From an uncultured Eubacteriales bacterium (GTDB lineage Bacteria; Bacillota; Clostridia; Christensenellales; Borkfalkiaceae), in NCBI GenBank assembly GCA_905209085.1, contig CAJLRM010000003.1:124001-188000 (forward strand): a stretch of DNA of 64,000 nucleotides. Direction: 5' to 3'. The stretch's first letter is position 1; each line of letters starts with the position of its first letter. The notes under the pieces are model-generated. The model was not told the origin of the DNA. It saw only the letters and a list, made by a program, of their open reading frames with translations, and searched no databases. This document shows positions 43,347 to 51,095 of this stretch, in pieces. The position numbers and the translations under genes are program-made.

Positions 43347-44354
43347 ATGAAAAGTCTGATTATCCCCGAAAATTATGCTTCCGTACTCGATTTGAGGGAA
43401 ACGGAGAGGGCGATCAAAGCCGTCAAGGACGGCTTCGAGCGTTCGCTGGCGGAAAGGCTCAACTTGGAACGGATCACCGCGCCGCTCTTTCTGGAAAAGG
43501 ACAGCGGGCTTAACGACGATTTGAACGGGGTCGAGCGCAAGGTGGAATTCGAACTGAAAGAAACGAAAACGAGCTGCGAGGTGGTGCAGTCGCTCGCCAA
43601 GTGGAAGCGCATGGCGCTCTATCGTTACGGATTTAAGGCGGACGAGGGACTGTATACGGACATGAACGCCATCCGCCGCGACGACGATATGGACAATATC
43701 CATTCCGTGTTCGTCGATCAGTGGGATTGGGAAAGGGTGATCACGAAAGAAGAACGCAATCTCGGCTTTTTGAAAATGATCGTGCAGCGGATCGTGGACG
43801 CGGTCATCGACACGCACAATCAGATCAAGCGCGCGTTTCCCGCGCTGACGCGGACGCTCGACAGGGAGATTTTTTATATCACCGCGCAGGAGCTGGAAGA
43901 CAAGTATCCCCGCTTGTCCCCGAAGGAAAGGGAATACGCCGTGTCGCGGGAACATCACACGGTGTTTTTGATGCAGATAGGCGGCGCTTTAAAGAGCGGC
44001 ATACGGCATGACGGGAGGGCGCCCGACTACGACGACTGGACGCTGAACGGGGATTTGCTCTTTTGGAACGATCTCTTGAACGCCCCTTTGGAACTTTCTT
44101 CGATGGGGATCCGCGTGGATGCGGAGTCGTTGAAGCGTCAGCTGGAACTTTCTTCCGCGCAGGAGCGGATGAAATACGAGTATCATCGTTTGGTATCGGA
44201 AGGGGTGCTGCCTTTGACGATCGGCGGCGGCATCGGACAGTCGCGCATCTGTATGCTGCTCCTCGAAAAACTCCACATCGGCGAAGTGCAGGCTTCCTAT
44301 TGGGGCAAAGACGTCCTCGCGGCGTGCAAAGCCGGGGGCGTCGATATTTTGTAA
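43347..44354 (+). CDS. asnA: Aspartate-ammonia ligase
   Basis: A 335-residue ammonia-dependent asparagine synthetase related to class II aminoacyl-tRNA synthetases. Characteristic are the N-terminal LNLERITAPLFLEKDSG, DDLNGVERKVEF, VVQSLAKWKRMAL, the DQWDWE segment, and the C-terminal TIGGGIGQSRICMLLLEKLHIGE motif 3-like region. GAGGTG precedes the ATG; an in-frame ATG four codons upstream is less well spaced. It follows proC by 27 bases and is probably in the same transcript. Confidence 0.96.
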   Translation: MKSLIIPENYASVLDLRETERAIKAVKDGFERSLAERLNLERITAPLFLEKDSGLNDDLNGVERKVEFELKETKTSCEVVQSLAKWKRMALYRYGFKADEGLYTDMNAIRRDDDMDNIHSVFVDQWDWERVITKEERNLGFLKMIVQRIVDAVIDTHNQIKRAFPALTRTLDREIFYITAQELEDKYPRLSPKEREYAVSREHHTVFLMQIGGALKSGIRHDGRAPDYDDWTLNGDLLFWNDLLNAPLELSSMGIRVDAESLKRQLELSSAQERMKYEYHRLVSEGVLPLTIGGGIGQSRICMLLLEKLHIGEVQASYWGKDVLAACKAGGVDIL

Positions 44355-44426
44355 CGCGAAAATTCTGCCCTTCGGCGGGGTTCGTATGGCGTTTACGACG
44401 GTTTTCATAAGTTTCATGGACATAAG

Positions 44427-44449
44427 GCGGCGAGAGCCGCTTGTTTTTT
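44427..44449 (+). terminator. Terminator downstream of asnA
   Basis: GCGGC-GAGA-GCCGC with a stable GNRA loop, followed by TTGTTTTTT, 72 bases after the asnA stop. Confidence 0.7.
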
Positions 44450-44869
44450 GCCTTGCCGTCAGTCGGCTGCGCTCTTTTCTAACGCCTTTGGCATCGCATT
44501 TTTTATGCGCCTGATGGCATAATCGCGATACTTTGCTTTTTCCGTCCTACTCTCGTTCAGATCTGATTTTCGCATTTTTTATACCCGCGGAGGCTTTTTT
44601 GTTTTTTAGGGCAACGCAATCCTCCCGCTCGTTTTGCCCGTCGTACTTTCTGTTTTTCGTTTGTCCGCATAAAGGTCCTGAAAAGAATTTTGCGGCAAAT
44701 TGAAAACTTTTACGGCGACGTTTGGAAAAAAATTCTCTTTTGTCCGAAATTTTTTTCGAAATATAAAGCGCGCAAAAAAGGAGGGAGGAATGCCTCCTTT
44801 CCCTTCCCGCAAAAGGCGGAGAGCCGATTCGTTTTTTTAACGCGCGCTTTGAAAAATCCTGGCTGTCAA
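44450..44869. other. Intergenic spacer, no gene seen
   Basis: About 420 T-rich bases with one small stem (AAGGAGG/CCTCCTT near 44778-44799). I see no promoter or frame I would defend. Confidence 0.5.
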
Positions 44870-44913
44870 TGCGTTCTTTCCCTTTTAACGTAAGGGAAAG
44901 AACGCAATTTTTT
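44870..44913 (+). terminator. Strong orphan terminator
   Basis: A 15-bp perfect stem (TGCGTTCTTTCCCTT / AAGGGAAAGAACGCA, loop of seven) followed by ATTTTTTG. It lies 515 bases after asnA, which already has a terminator, so the transcript it ends is not clear. Confidence 0.8.
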
Positions 44914-45072
44914 GCGGCGGTGTTCTAAAACGCCCTTTTTCCGCGTTAAATAAAAGAGGGAAAAAACAAGCCTTTTTCCCTTTATAGGAAAGGAAAAGAG
45001 GACGGTTCGCAAAAAGGGCGGAAAATTCGTTTTTTCGCCGATTTTGCTTTTGCGTGGAAAAGGAGGCTGAAC

Positions 45073-46155
45073 ATGAGGAAACCAAAGGGATTGAGGGCAC
45101 TGTTCACGATGGTCGGGACGGTGGTGGGCGCGGGCTTCGTTTCGGGACGGGAACTGCTGCAATTTTTCGCCTGTTTCAGGATCTCCACCATTTACTGCGC
45201 GGGGCTTTTGTTCTTTTTGAGTTTTTTGCTGTTCGTGCGGCTGGGCAGGATTTTCGGCGGCTTTGAGGGCGTTCTCAAAGGCGTGTTCGGCAAATTTTCC
45301 GGCGCGGTCAAAGCCGCGATTTTATTCGGCTCTTTCGTTTCCTGCTCGGGAATGCTCTCCGCCTCGAACGCTCTCGTGCCCGCCGCCAAGCCTTTTCTTT
45401 CCCTCGCTTTTCTCGCCGTCGCCTGCTTCGTTGCCGAACGCGGCGTCAAAGGGATCGGAACGGTCAATCTCGTCGTTATGCCGCTGCTCCTGATTTCCGT
45501 CACGGCGCTCGTTTTCTCAAAGGGCGCGCTCTCTTCCTCCGAACCTCCCCAAGCGGGCTTCCCCGCTATTTTCTCTGTATTTTTATACGTATGCATGAAT
45601 AATTTTTTATCGATGCCCATTCTCTGCGATTTGGGCGCCGAGCTGAAAGGAAACGCGTCAGTCCTTTGCGCCGCGTCGGGATTTCTCATTTCCGCCGCGG
45701 TGGGACTGATTCTCTCCGCCGTGTGTTCGGATAAAAATTCCTACGTGTACGATCTGCCTTTGTCTTACATTCTCGGCGGCGTAAAAATTTTTACCGTCCT
45801 CGCCTGCGGGGGAATGCTCACCACTTTGCTCTCCTCCTTTTATCCGCTGTATTCTCTCGCGGGAAAAAAGTGGGGAATCGCGGGCAAGATCGCGCTGTTT
45901 GCCGTAACGGAAGGCTGTTCTTTCATAGGCTTTAAGAGCATCGTGGCAAACGTCTATCCCGCTCTGGGAATTTTCGGAATCGCAATCACTATTTTCGCGG
46001 CGGGGGTATACCTGAAAAGAACGGGTTTTAAAAAACGGGTCGGGGAGCTTCTGCCGCATGGCAAAGAGCAAGGAAACAAAACTCGACGCGGCGGCCTCGG
46101 CGGGAAAACGGCGGGGGCGAAAATAGGGGAACGCGGGAAAACGGGCGGCATATAG
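45073..46155 (+). CDS. YkvI-like integral membrane protein (APC-superfamily type)
   Basis: A 360-residue protein with about ten hydrophobic helices. The first helix, TMVGTVVGAGFVSGRELLQFF, matches the YkvI family of uncharacterised transporter-like proteins, whose substrate is unknown. The last ~40 residues are a Gly/Lys/Arg-rich tail (GKTAGAKIGERGKTGGI) encoded by the start of a purine-rich spacer, suggesting that the original C-terminus was nearer residue 320 and the frame drifted into non-coding sequence. AGGAGG precedes the ATG. Confidence 0.75.
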   Translation: MRKPKGLRALFTMVGTVVGAGFVSGRELLQFFACFRISTIYCAGLLFFLSFLLFVRLGRIFGGFEGVLKGVFGKFSGAVKAAILFGSFVSCSGMLSASNALVPAAKPFLSLAFLAVACFVAERGVKGIGTVNLVVMPLLLISVTALVFSKGALSSSEPPQAGFPAIFSVFLYVCMNNFLSMPILCDLGAELKGNASVLCAASGFLISAAVGLILSAVCSDKNSYVYDLPLSYILGGVKIFTVLACGGMLTTLLSSFYPLYSLAGKKWGIAGKIALFAVTEGCSFIGFKSIVANVYPALGIFGIAITIFAAGVYLKRTGFKKRVGELLPHGKEQGNKTRRGGLGGKTAGAKIGERGKTGGI

Positions 46156-46560
46156 GGAACCTTGAACGGGCGGCATATAAAAAATTGGAAATAAGAAGGA
46201 TAAAGAAAAAAGAAAGCGGGAATGCGGGAGAAATATAGAGGGCTGAGGAAAAAGAAAACGGAGAGAGAAGAAGAGCAAAAAAGTTTGAAACGGAGAGGCG
46301 GAAGGTAACCGGAAAAGGAGAACTCAGAAGGCGCATAGAGAAGGCGGTTTGATAGAGAAAAGAGAAGAGGGGGAAAGAGGAGGAAAACAGCGGCGATAGG
46401 GAACGTATGAGAGGGGGACGGGAAAAAAGCGTAAAGAGGCGGACGGCGCATAAGAAAGGCGCCGCACGGGGAAAAAGGTAAAAGACGAATCCGAAAAAAG
46501 AATTTTAAAAATTCAGGAGAGAAAAGAGAATTTTTTTGTAAAAGAAAAGAAAGATTTTTA
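46156..46560. other. Strongly purine-rich intergenic spacer
   Basis: About 400 bases in which the plus strand is dominated by G and A. A 15-base direct repeat (AACGGGCGGCATATA) occurs at 46140-46154 and 46165-46179. No gene is seen; long minus-strand frames here give Phe/Pro/Ser-rich low-complexity products. Confidence 0.6.
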
Positions 46561-46589
46561 TTGATTCGCCGCGGAAAATGTGATATTAT
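46561..46589 (+). promoter_or_regulatory. Promoter of the GH20 gene
   Basis: TTGATT (46561-46566), a 17-bp spacer and TATTAT (46584-46589), 34 bases before the start codon. Confidence 0.65.
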
Positions 46590-46623
46590 GATCATAGATA
46601 AATCTACCTTCAAGGGGAATTTT

Positions 46624-48219
46624 ATGAAAAACTACAAACACTTCGGAGTGATGCTGGACTGTTCGAGAAACGCGGTGATGAAGCCTTCCGCCGTCAAGCG
46701 TTTTATCGATTGCCTTGAAAAAATGGGCTATAACACCTTGGAATTATACGCCGAGGACACCTATCGGGTGGAGGGCGAGCCCTATTTCGGATACCTTCGC
46801 GGCGGGTATATGGCGGCGGAGATCAAGGACATCGACGCCTACGCTTTACAACACGGCGTAGAGCTGATCCCCTGCATTCAGACCCTGGCGCATTTCAACA
46901 ACACCGTCAAACTACCCGTTTACCGCGACATTGTGGACACGGCGGACATCCTTTTGATCGACGAAGAAAAGACCTATGAATTTCTCGATAAAATTTTCGC
47001 TTCCGCCGCCGCTAATTTCACCTCCCGCCGTATCCATATCGGCATGGACGAGGCGCACATGGTGGGGCTGGGCGCCTATCTCGACAAACACGGCTTTACC
47101 GACCGCGCTCAGCTTCTCGTCAGGCACCTGAACAGAGTGGCGAAGATCGCCGAGAAATACGGCTTTCAACCGCATATGTGGAGCGATATGTTCTTCCGCC
47201 TCGCCAATCACGGCGAATATTATGCGCGCGGTCTGCATATCCCCGAAAGCGTCATCGAGCGCGTTCCCGACAACGTCGAACTGACCTATTGGGACTACTA
47301 TCATTCGGACGTTGCGGACTATGACGCCATGATGGAATCGCACAAGGAATTCGGCAAAGAGATCTGGTTTGCGGGCGGCGCGTGGAGCTGGAACGGCTTT
47401 GCGCCCTTCCATACTTATTCCCTCAAAACGATGCGCCCCGCCATGGAAAGCGTCCGCAAAAACGGCGTGGAAAACGTCCTGTTGACCATGTGGGGGGACA
47501 ACGGAAAAGAGTGTTCTTTCTTCGCGCTTTTGCCGACTCTCTACGCCATTCGCCAATATGCCGACGGCAATTTCGACGAGGCGAAAATTTCCCGGGGCTT
47601 TAAAGAAACTTTCGGCATTTCTTACGAGGATTTTACCCTCCTCGAACTGCCTAACGCCACCAAGGGAACCAAGGCGGGCACCATTGCGGAAAATCCCTGC
47701 AAGAGCCTTTTATACAGCGATTGCTTTTTGGGAATCCTCGACAAAGCCGTGGAAGCGGAAGGAAAAATTCCGTTTGCCGAGTACGCGGAGAAACTGTCGG
47801 ACGCCGCCTTCCGCGCGGGGGAGTTCAAGTACATTTTCGACGCCCTTTCCGCCCTCTGCGAAGTCATGGAGATAAAGGCGGAGCTGGGCGTCCGCACCCG
47901 AAAGGCTTACCGCGCCGACAACAAGGCGGAGCTTACGGGACTCCTCAATAAATACACCGTTCTTTCCGAGCGTCTGAAAGCCTTTTATAAGCTGTTTAAA
48001 GAGCTGTGGATGCGCGAAAACAAGTCCTTCGGGTGGGAGATACAGGACGCGCGTTTGGGCGGCGTGATGCTGCGTATACGCTCCTGTAAAGAGAGGCTCG
48101 AAGAGTATATCTCGGGCAAAATCCCCGCCGTCGAGGAGCTTGACGAGGACATTCTTCCCTATGTCAACGGGCTGGAATTGAACAATTATTGGCTTCTCGT
48201 CAGTCCCAGCGATATATAA
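46624..48219 (+). CDS. Glycoside hydrolase family 20 beta-N-acetylhexosaminidase (cytosolic)
   Basis: A 531-residue enzyme removing terminal N-acetylglucosamine or N-acetylgalactosamine. The catalytic domain begins at once (HFGVMLDCSRNAVMKPSAVK) and holds the family Asp-Glu pair in RIHIGMDEAHMVG, which supports substrate-assisted catalysis. Later segments are MWSDMFFRLA and WGDNGKECS. The C-terminal ~150 residues are helical. There is no signal peptide, so it acts on imported glycans or recycled wall fragments. AAGGGG precedes the ATG at 46624; longer in-frame starts overlap the promoter. Confidence 0.88.
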   Translation: MKNYKHFGVMLDCSRNAVMKPSAVKRFIDCLEKMGYNTLELYAEDTYRVEGEPYFGYLRGGYMAAEIKDIDAYALQHGVELIPCIQTLAHFNNTVKLPVYRDIVDTADILLIDEEKTYEFLDKIFASAAANFTSRRIHIGMDEAHMVGLGAYLDKHGFTDRAQLLVRHLNRVAKIAEKYGFQPHMWSDMFFRLANHGEYYARGLHIPESVIERVPDNVELTYWDYYHSDVADYDAMMESHKEFGKEIWFAGGAWSWNGFAPFHTYSLKTMRPAMESVRKNGVENVLLTMWGDNGKECSFFALLPTLYAIRQYADGNFDEAKISRGFKETFGISYEDFTLLELPNATKGTKAGTIAENPCKSLLYSDCFLGILDKAVEAEGKIPFAEYAEKLSDAAFRAGEFKYIFDALSALCEVMEIKAELGVRTRKAYRADNKAELTGLLNKYTVLSERLKAFYKLFKELWMRENKSFGWEIQDARLGGVMLRIRSCKERLEEYISGKIPAVEELDEDILPYVNGLELNNYWLLVSPSDI

Positions 48220-48357
48220 AGGGCGAAAGAAAAAGGACTTTGAAAGAAGCGGTCGGCTACCTTTCCGAGAGGAAGGAGGGGAAAACGATCGCTTTTTCCG
48301 CGTTTAATTCCGCCGCATGGTAAGAAGAAAAATTTTTCGCAAAAGCCTTGCAAACCG

Positions 48358-48386
48358 TTGACTTTCCCTCTGTTTTCTGTTAAAAT
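48358..48386 (+). promoter_or_regulatory. Promoter of the riboswitch-controlled MATE gene
   Basis: TTGACT (48358-48363), a 17-bp spacer and TAAAAT (48381-48386), immediately ahead of the structured leader. Confidence 0.75.
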
Positions 48387-48388
48387 AT

Positions 48389-48482
48389 CCGATACTGAGG
48401 TCATCGGAGGGTGCCATAAACACGATTTATGCACCGGATAAGATGGTCGGGTTGAAACCGACTGCTTGTCCGGTGTTTTTTT
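48389..48482 (+). ncRNA. Probable guanidine-IV (mepA-motif) riboswitch with terminator
   Basis: The leader has a first hairpin (CCGAT/ATCGG, 48389-48393 and 48403-48407). A second hairpin (GGTG.CATAAA with TTTATG.CACC, 48410-48435) comes next. Then an 11-bp terminator (CACCGGATAAG, 48432-48442, with CTTGTCCGGTG, 48465-48475) is followed by seven T. CACC at 48432-48435 is shared, so the second hairpin and the terminator exclude each other: the layout of a transcriptional ON switch. Location directly before a MATE exporter in a Clostridia-type genome matches the known mepA-motif / guanidine-IV class. Class assignment is by context and layout, not by covariance search. The mapped start could cut the first stem by two bases. 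Confidence 0.65.
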
Positions 48483-48492
48483 GAGGAAATTT

Positions 48493-49905
48493 ATGTCTTT
48501 ACAACAAAGGAGTCTGAGAAAAACTTATTTCCATTATCTCTTCGCGGGGCTGGGCAGCGCCGTCGTCGTTTCCATCTATTCTTTGGTGGACGCCATCATG
48601 ATAGGGCAGTACGAAGGCTCGGACGGCAGCGCCGCGCTGTCCGTCGTCATGCCCATTTGGACGATTATTTTAAGCCTCGGGCTGTTATTCGGCGTGGGCG
48701 GCGGCGTGTTGATGTCCAAGGCTCGCGGCGAAGGGGATAGACAGCGGGGCGACGTTTTGTTTACGCGCGCCTTTTTCTGCGTCGCCGTCGTCACCGTCAC
48801 GGTGTGGGCGCTGCTTGTCTTTTTTGAAACGCCTCTTTTAAGGCTGTTCGGTGCGAACGACACGCTTCTGCCGCTCGCCAAAGGGTATCTCAAATGGCTG
48901 AAATTCGCCGTCCCGCTGTTTACGCTGGGACAGTTTTTCGTGTGCTTTATCCGCAACGACAACGCGCCCGCGAAGGCGATGGCGGCGGTGATTGCGGGCG
49001 GTATATTCAATATCGGCGGGGATTACTTTTTCGTGTTCGTGCGGGATATGGGCATAGAGGGCGCGGGACTCGCCACGGCTCTCGGAGAGGTCTTGTGCGT
49101 CGCCATTCTCGCCACCCATTTTTTCTCTAAAAAGAACGGGCTGCGCCTGACAAAATCGAACGGGAATTTTCCCTTCTTCAAGGACGCGGGAAATATTCTC
49201 TGGGCGGGCTTCTCCGTCTTTGTCGTCGATTTGGCGATGGGGATTTTGACGATGCTTTTCAACAATCAGATTATGAAATATCTCGGCAGTTCCGCCCTCG
49301 CCGTATATGGCGTTCTCGCCAATATCTTTATGCTGGCGCAGAGCATTTCCTACGGCGTGGGGCAGGCGGCGCAACCTATCATTTCCGTCTGTTATGGAGC
49401 GGGAAAGGCGAACGACATTCGCCGCGTTCACAAATACGGCGTCTTTTCCGCTTTTGCCGTCGCGCTGGTCGTCTTTGCCGCGGTGGAGCTCTTCCCGCTT
49501 CCCATCGTGCGCACCTTCATGCGCACGACCCCCGAAATAGAAAAAATCGCACCGCATATTCTGAGAGTTTACGCGCTGTCTTTCCTCCTCATGCCCCGCA
49601 ACGTCTTTTTCACCTATTATTTTCAATCGGTGATGCGCCCGATGGCGTCGCTCGCCGTGTCCCTCGTGCGCGGTGTTTTCGTCAGCAGTATTCTCATCTT
49701 TGCGCTTCCCGCGCTGTTCGGCGGCGATCTGCTTTGGTGGGTGATGCCCGTCACCGAAACCGTCACTTACGCCGTCGGGCTGCTTCTGAGCAGAAATACC
49801 CGCCTGCCCGAGAGCGCAAAAGGCGCGGAAAGCTGCGGCGGAGAATTGTCCTGCGCCGAAGCGGGCGCGACTTCCGCAAAGTCGATCCGTGCCGCAAAAA
49901 AGTGA
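48493..49905 (+). CDS. MATE-family efflux transporter (MepA-like)
   Basis: A 470-residue exporter with twelve predicted membrane helices in two homologous halves (IYSLVDAIMIGQYEGSDGSAAL in the first, VYGVLANIFMLAQSISYGVG in the second). The MepA/DinF subgroup exports cationic compounds using Na+ or H+ gradients. The riboswitch in the leader suggests that guanidinium or a related compound is the inducer. GAGGA and the ATG come directly after the terminator T-run, so the leader decision controls this gene alone. The C-terminal ~30 residues are Ala/Ser/Glu-rich and not conserved. Confidence 0.88.
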   Translation: MSLQQRSLRKTYFHYLFAGLGSAVVVSIYSLVDAIMIGQYEGSDGSAALSVVMPIWTIILSLGLLFGVGGGVLMSKARGEGDRQRGDVLFTRAFFCVAVVTVTVWALLVFFETPLLRLFGANDTLLPLAKGYLKWLKFAVPLFTLGQFFVCFIRNDNAPAKAMAAVIAGGIFNIGGDYFFVFVRDMGIEGAGLATALGEVLCVAILATHFFSKKNGLRLTKSNGNFPFFKDAGNILWAGFSVFVVDLAMGILTMLFNNQIMKYLGSSALAVYGVLANIFMLAQSISYGVGQAAQPIISVCYGAGKANDIRRVHKYGVFSAFAVALVVFAAVELFPLPIVRTFMRTTPEIEKIAPHILRVYALSFLLMPRNVFFTYYFQSVMRPMASLAVSLVRGVFVSSILIFALPALFGGDLLWWVMPVTETVTYAVGLLLSRNTRLPESAKGAESCGGELSCAEAGATSAKSIRAAKK

Positions 49906-49960
49906 GAAAATGCTCCCCGTGATTTATAAACGACGGGGGCAGGGATTTAACGAATAAGAA

Positions 49961-50001
49961 AAAAACAGACCCGATACAAACGTGTATCGGGTCTGTTTTT
50001 T
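49961..50001. terminator. Bidirectional terminator between the MATE gene and the convergent small gene
   Basis: A 17-bp perfect stem (arms 49961-49977 and 49984-50000, core ACAGACCCGATAC / GTATCGGGTCTGT, loop of six), with A-run and T-run on either side. It serves the MATE gene on the plus strand and the 50037-50324 gene on the minus strand. Confidence 0.9.
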
Positions 50002-50036
50002 AGGAACGATATTGCGTTTCGCAGTATAAGCAAAAT

Positions 50037-50324
50037 TTATTTTTTGTGCGGGTCGTCGTCAAGCATTTCCAATGCAAAACGAAATCCGAACTGAGCGCCG
50101 AGTCGGTAAGTCCGCTTTTCAATAACGCTTATCACGCCGCAGGAGGCAATCCAATAGGCGTCGAAAAGTTTTTGCTGTTCGGGGGTCAAAGAATCCCAAA
50201 GCTGCATTTGAGCGGCTTTTCTTTCCGCATACAGTTCCGCCGCTTCGGGCGACCATTTTTCATTTTCGAAATCCAAGGGGAGATTGGAATCCAATAAATC
50301 ATTTATTATAGAAACGTCTTTCAT
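50037..50324 (-). CDS. Small hypothetical protein (DUF6809-like)
   Basis: A 95-residue acidic soluble protein. The core LWDSLTPEQQKLFDAYWIAS followed by a C-terminal FGFRFALEML helix resembles small helical proteins of the DUF6809 type common in clostridial genomes and prophages; this resemblance is from memory and uncertain. No function is known. It has its own promoter on the minus strand, in which a repeated CACGTAT motif lies, and faces a divergent XRE regulator, so the pair looks like a small self-regulated accessory module. Confidence 0.6.
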   Translation of the reverse strand: MKDVSIINDLLDSNLPLDFENEKWSPEAAELYAERKAAQMQLWDSLTPEQQKLFDAYWIASCGVISVIEKRTYRLGAQFGFRFALEMLDDDPHKK

Positions 50325-50462
50325 AGGATATTCCTTATCAATTTTTTATGCAGATAGAGAAACGGACATTTTTTTATCGATAGGGGGCAAAATAGTCATT
50401 AGATAAAATGTATGAATGAAAATAGAACAACGTTGACTCATGAAAATATATAGATTGTTTAT

Positions 50463-50491
50463 ATTATATCTCACGTATCTGGGAAAGTCAA
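50463..50491 (-). promoter_or_regulatory. Promoter of the small hypothetical gene
   Basis: On the minus strand, TTGACT (50491-50486), a 17-bp spacer and TATAAT (50468-50463). Confidence 0.8.
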
Positions 50492-50511
50492 GCGTTTTTC
50501 ACGTATTCGTG
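50472..50511. promoter_or_regulatory. Candidate XRE operator pair (CACGTAT)
   Basis: CACGTAT occurs at 50472-50478, inside the spacer of the minus-strand promoter, and again at 50500-50506 within the palindrome CACG-TATT-CGTG (50500-50511), 15 bases before the XRE start. The positions fit repression of both genes by the XRE protein. Confidence 0.5.
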
Positions 50512-50525
50512 GTAAATTTTAGAAA

Positions 50526-50831
50526 ATGAGTATGAGCAAAGATAATTTGACAAAAGTAACGCTGACGGAAGAGGAAAGAGCAGAGTTTGCTATAAGTATG
50601 AGATCCCTAAGAAAAATGTACCATGCTTCTTTGGACGATATAGCAAAGTTGACCGATATTCCTGGTCAATCTCTTTCCCGTTATGAATTGGGAGAAAATG
50701 CGCCCTCCGTTTTTCAAGCGTATAAAATAGCACAATGTTTTGGCGTTACCATTGAAGAGATGATTCGGGGAGAATTGACGCTGCCGTTTCCCGAACATAA
50801 AAATAAAACGAAAGACGACGAGAAAAAATAA
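50526..50831 (+). CDS. XRE-family transcriptional regulator
   Basis: A 101-residue protein. The helix-turn-helix occupies residues ~22-80 (RSLRKMYHASLDDIAKLTDI, SLSRYELGENAPSV, AQCFGVTIEEMIRGE), followed by a short Lys/Asp-rich tail. It is divergent from the small hypothetical gene. No clear ribosome binding site precedes ATG 50526; ATG at 50532 (third codon) is an alternative. It ends directly at its terminator. Confidence 0.85.
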   Translation: MSMSKDNLTKVTLTEEERAEFAISMRSLRKMYHASLDDIAKLTDIPGQSLSRYELGENAPSVFQAYKIAQCFGVTIEEMIRGELTLPFPEHKNKTKDDEKK

Positions 50832-50863
50832 GAGCCTTTTAACAGAAGTTAAAAGGCTCTTTC
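50830..50863 (+). terminator. Terminator of the XRE gene
   Basis: A 14-bp stem (AAGAGCCTTTTAAC / GTTAAAAGGCTCTT, loop AGAA) that begins at the stop codon, followed by TCTATT. Confidence 0.85.
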
Positions 50864-50920
50864 TATTGGACTTTAAGCCGAAAGGCTCATGAAGGGCAAA
50901 GACAAGTAGGGTATTCATTT

Positions 50921-51005
50921 CTCCGCGCGAAAGCGCGGAGATGCCGCCTGCGGCATAAAACGCGGGCGTGGCGCGCCGTAGCTCTGCGCCTAAGCGCAGA
51001 GCTAC
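50921..51005. repeat. Cluster of three consecutive perfect hairpins
   Basis: CTCCGCGC-GAAA-GCGCGGAG (50921-50940), ATGCCGC-CT-GCGGCAT (50941-50956), and GTAGCTCTGCGC-CTAA-GCGCAGAGCTAC (50978-51005). None has a T-run on the plus strand. They lie between the XRE terminator and the 3' end of the minus-strand ABC operon, where they may act as a transcript end or be a small repeat element. Confidence 0.6.
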
Positions 51006-51095
51006 CCTTTTGCGATTTATCCTGCGCAAAGCGAGCGTTTTGACGGCAGAAAAAATTTTTGTCCTGCGCGCAGAGCTTTTTTCGGCGGACGCGCT

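Noticed and set aside
45954..46613. 219-codon minus-strand frame opposite the purine-rich spacer
   Set aside because: The product is a Phe/Pro/Ser-rich run produced by purine-rich DNA on the other strand.
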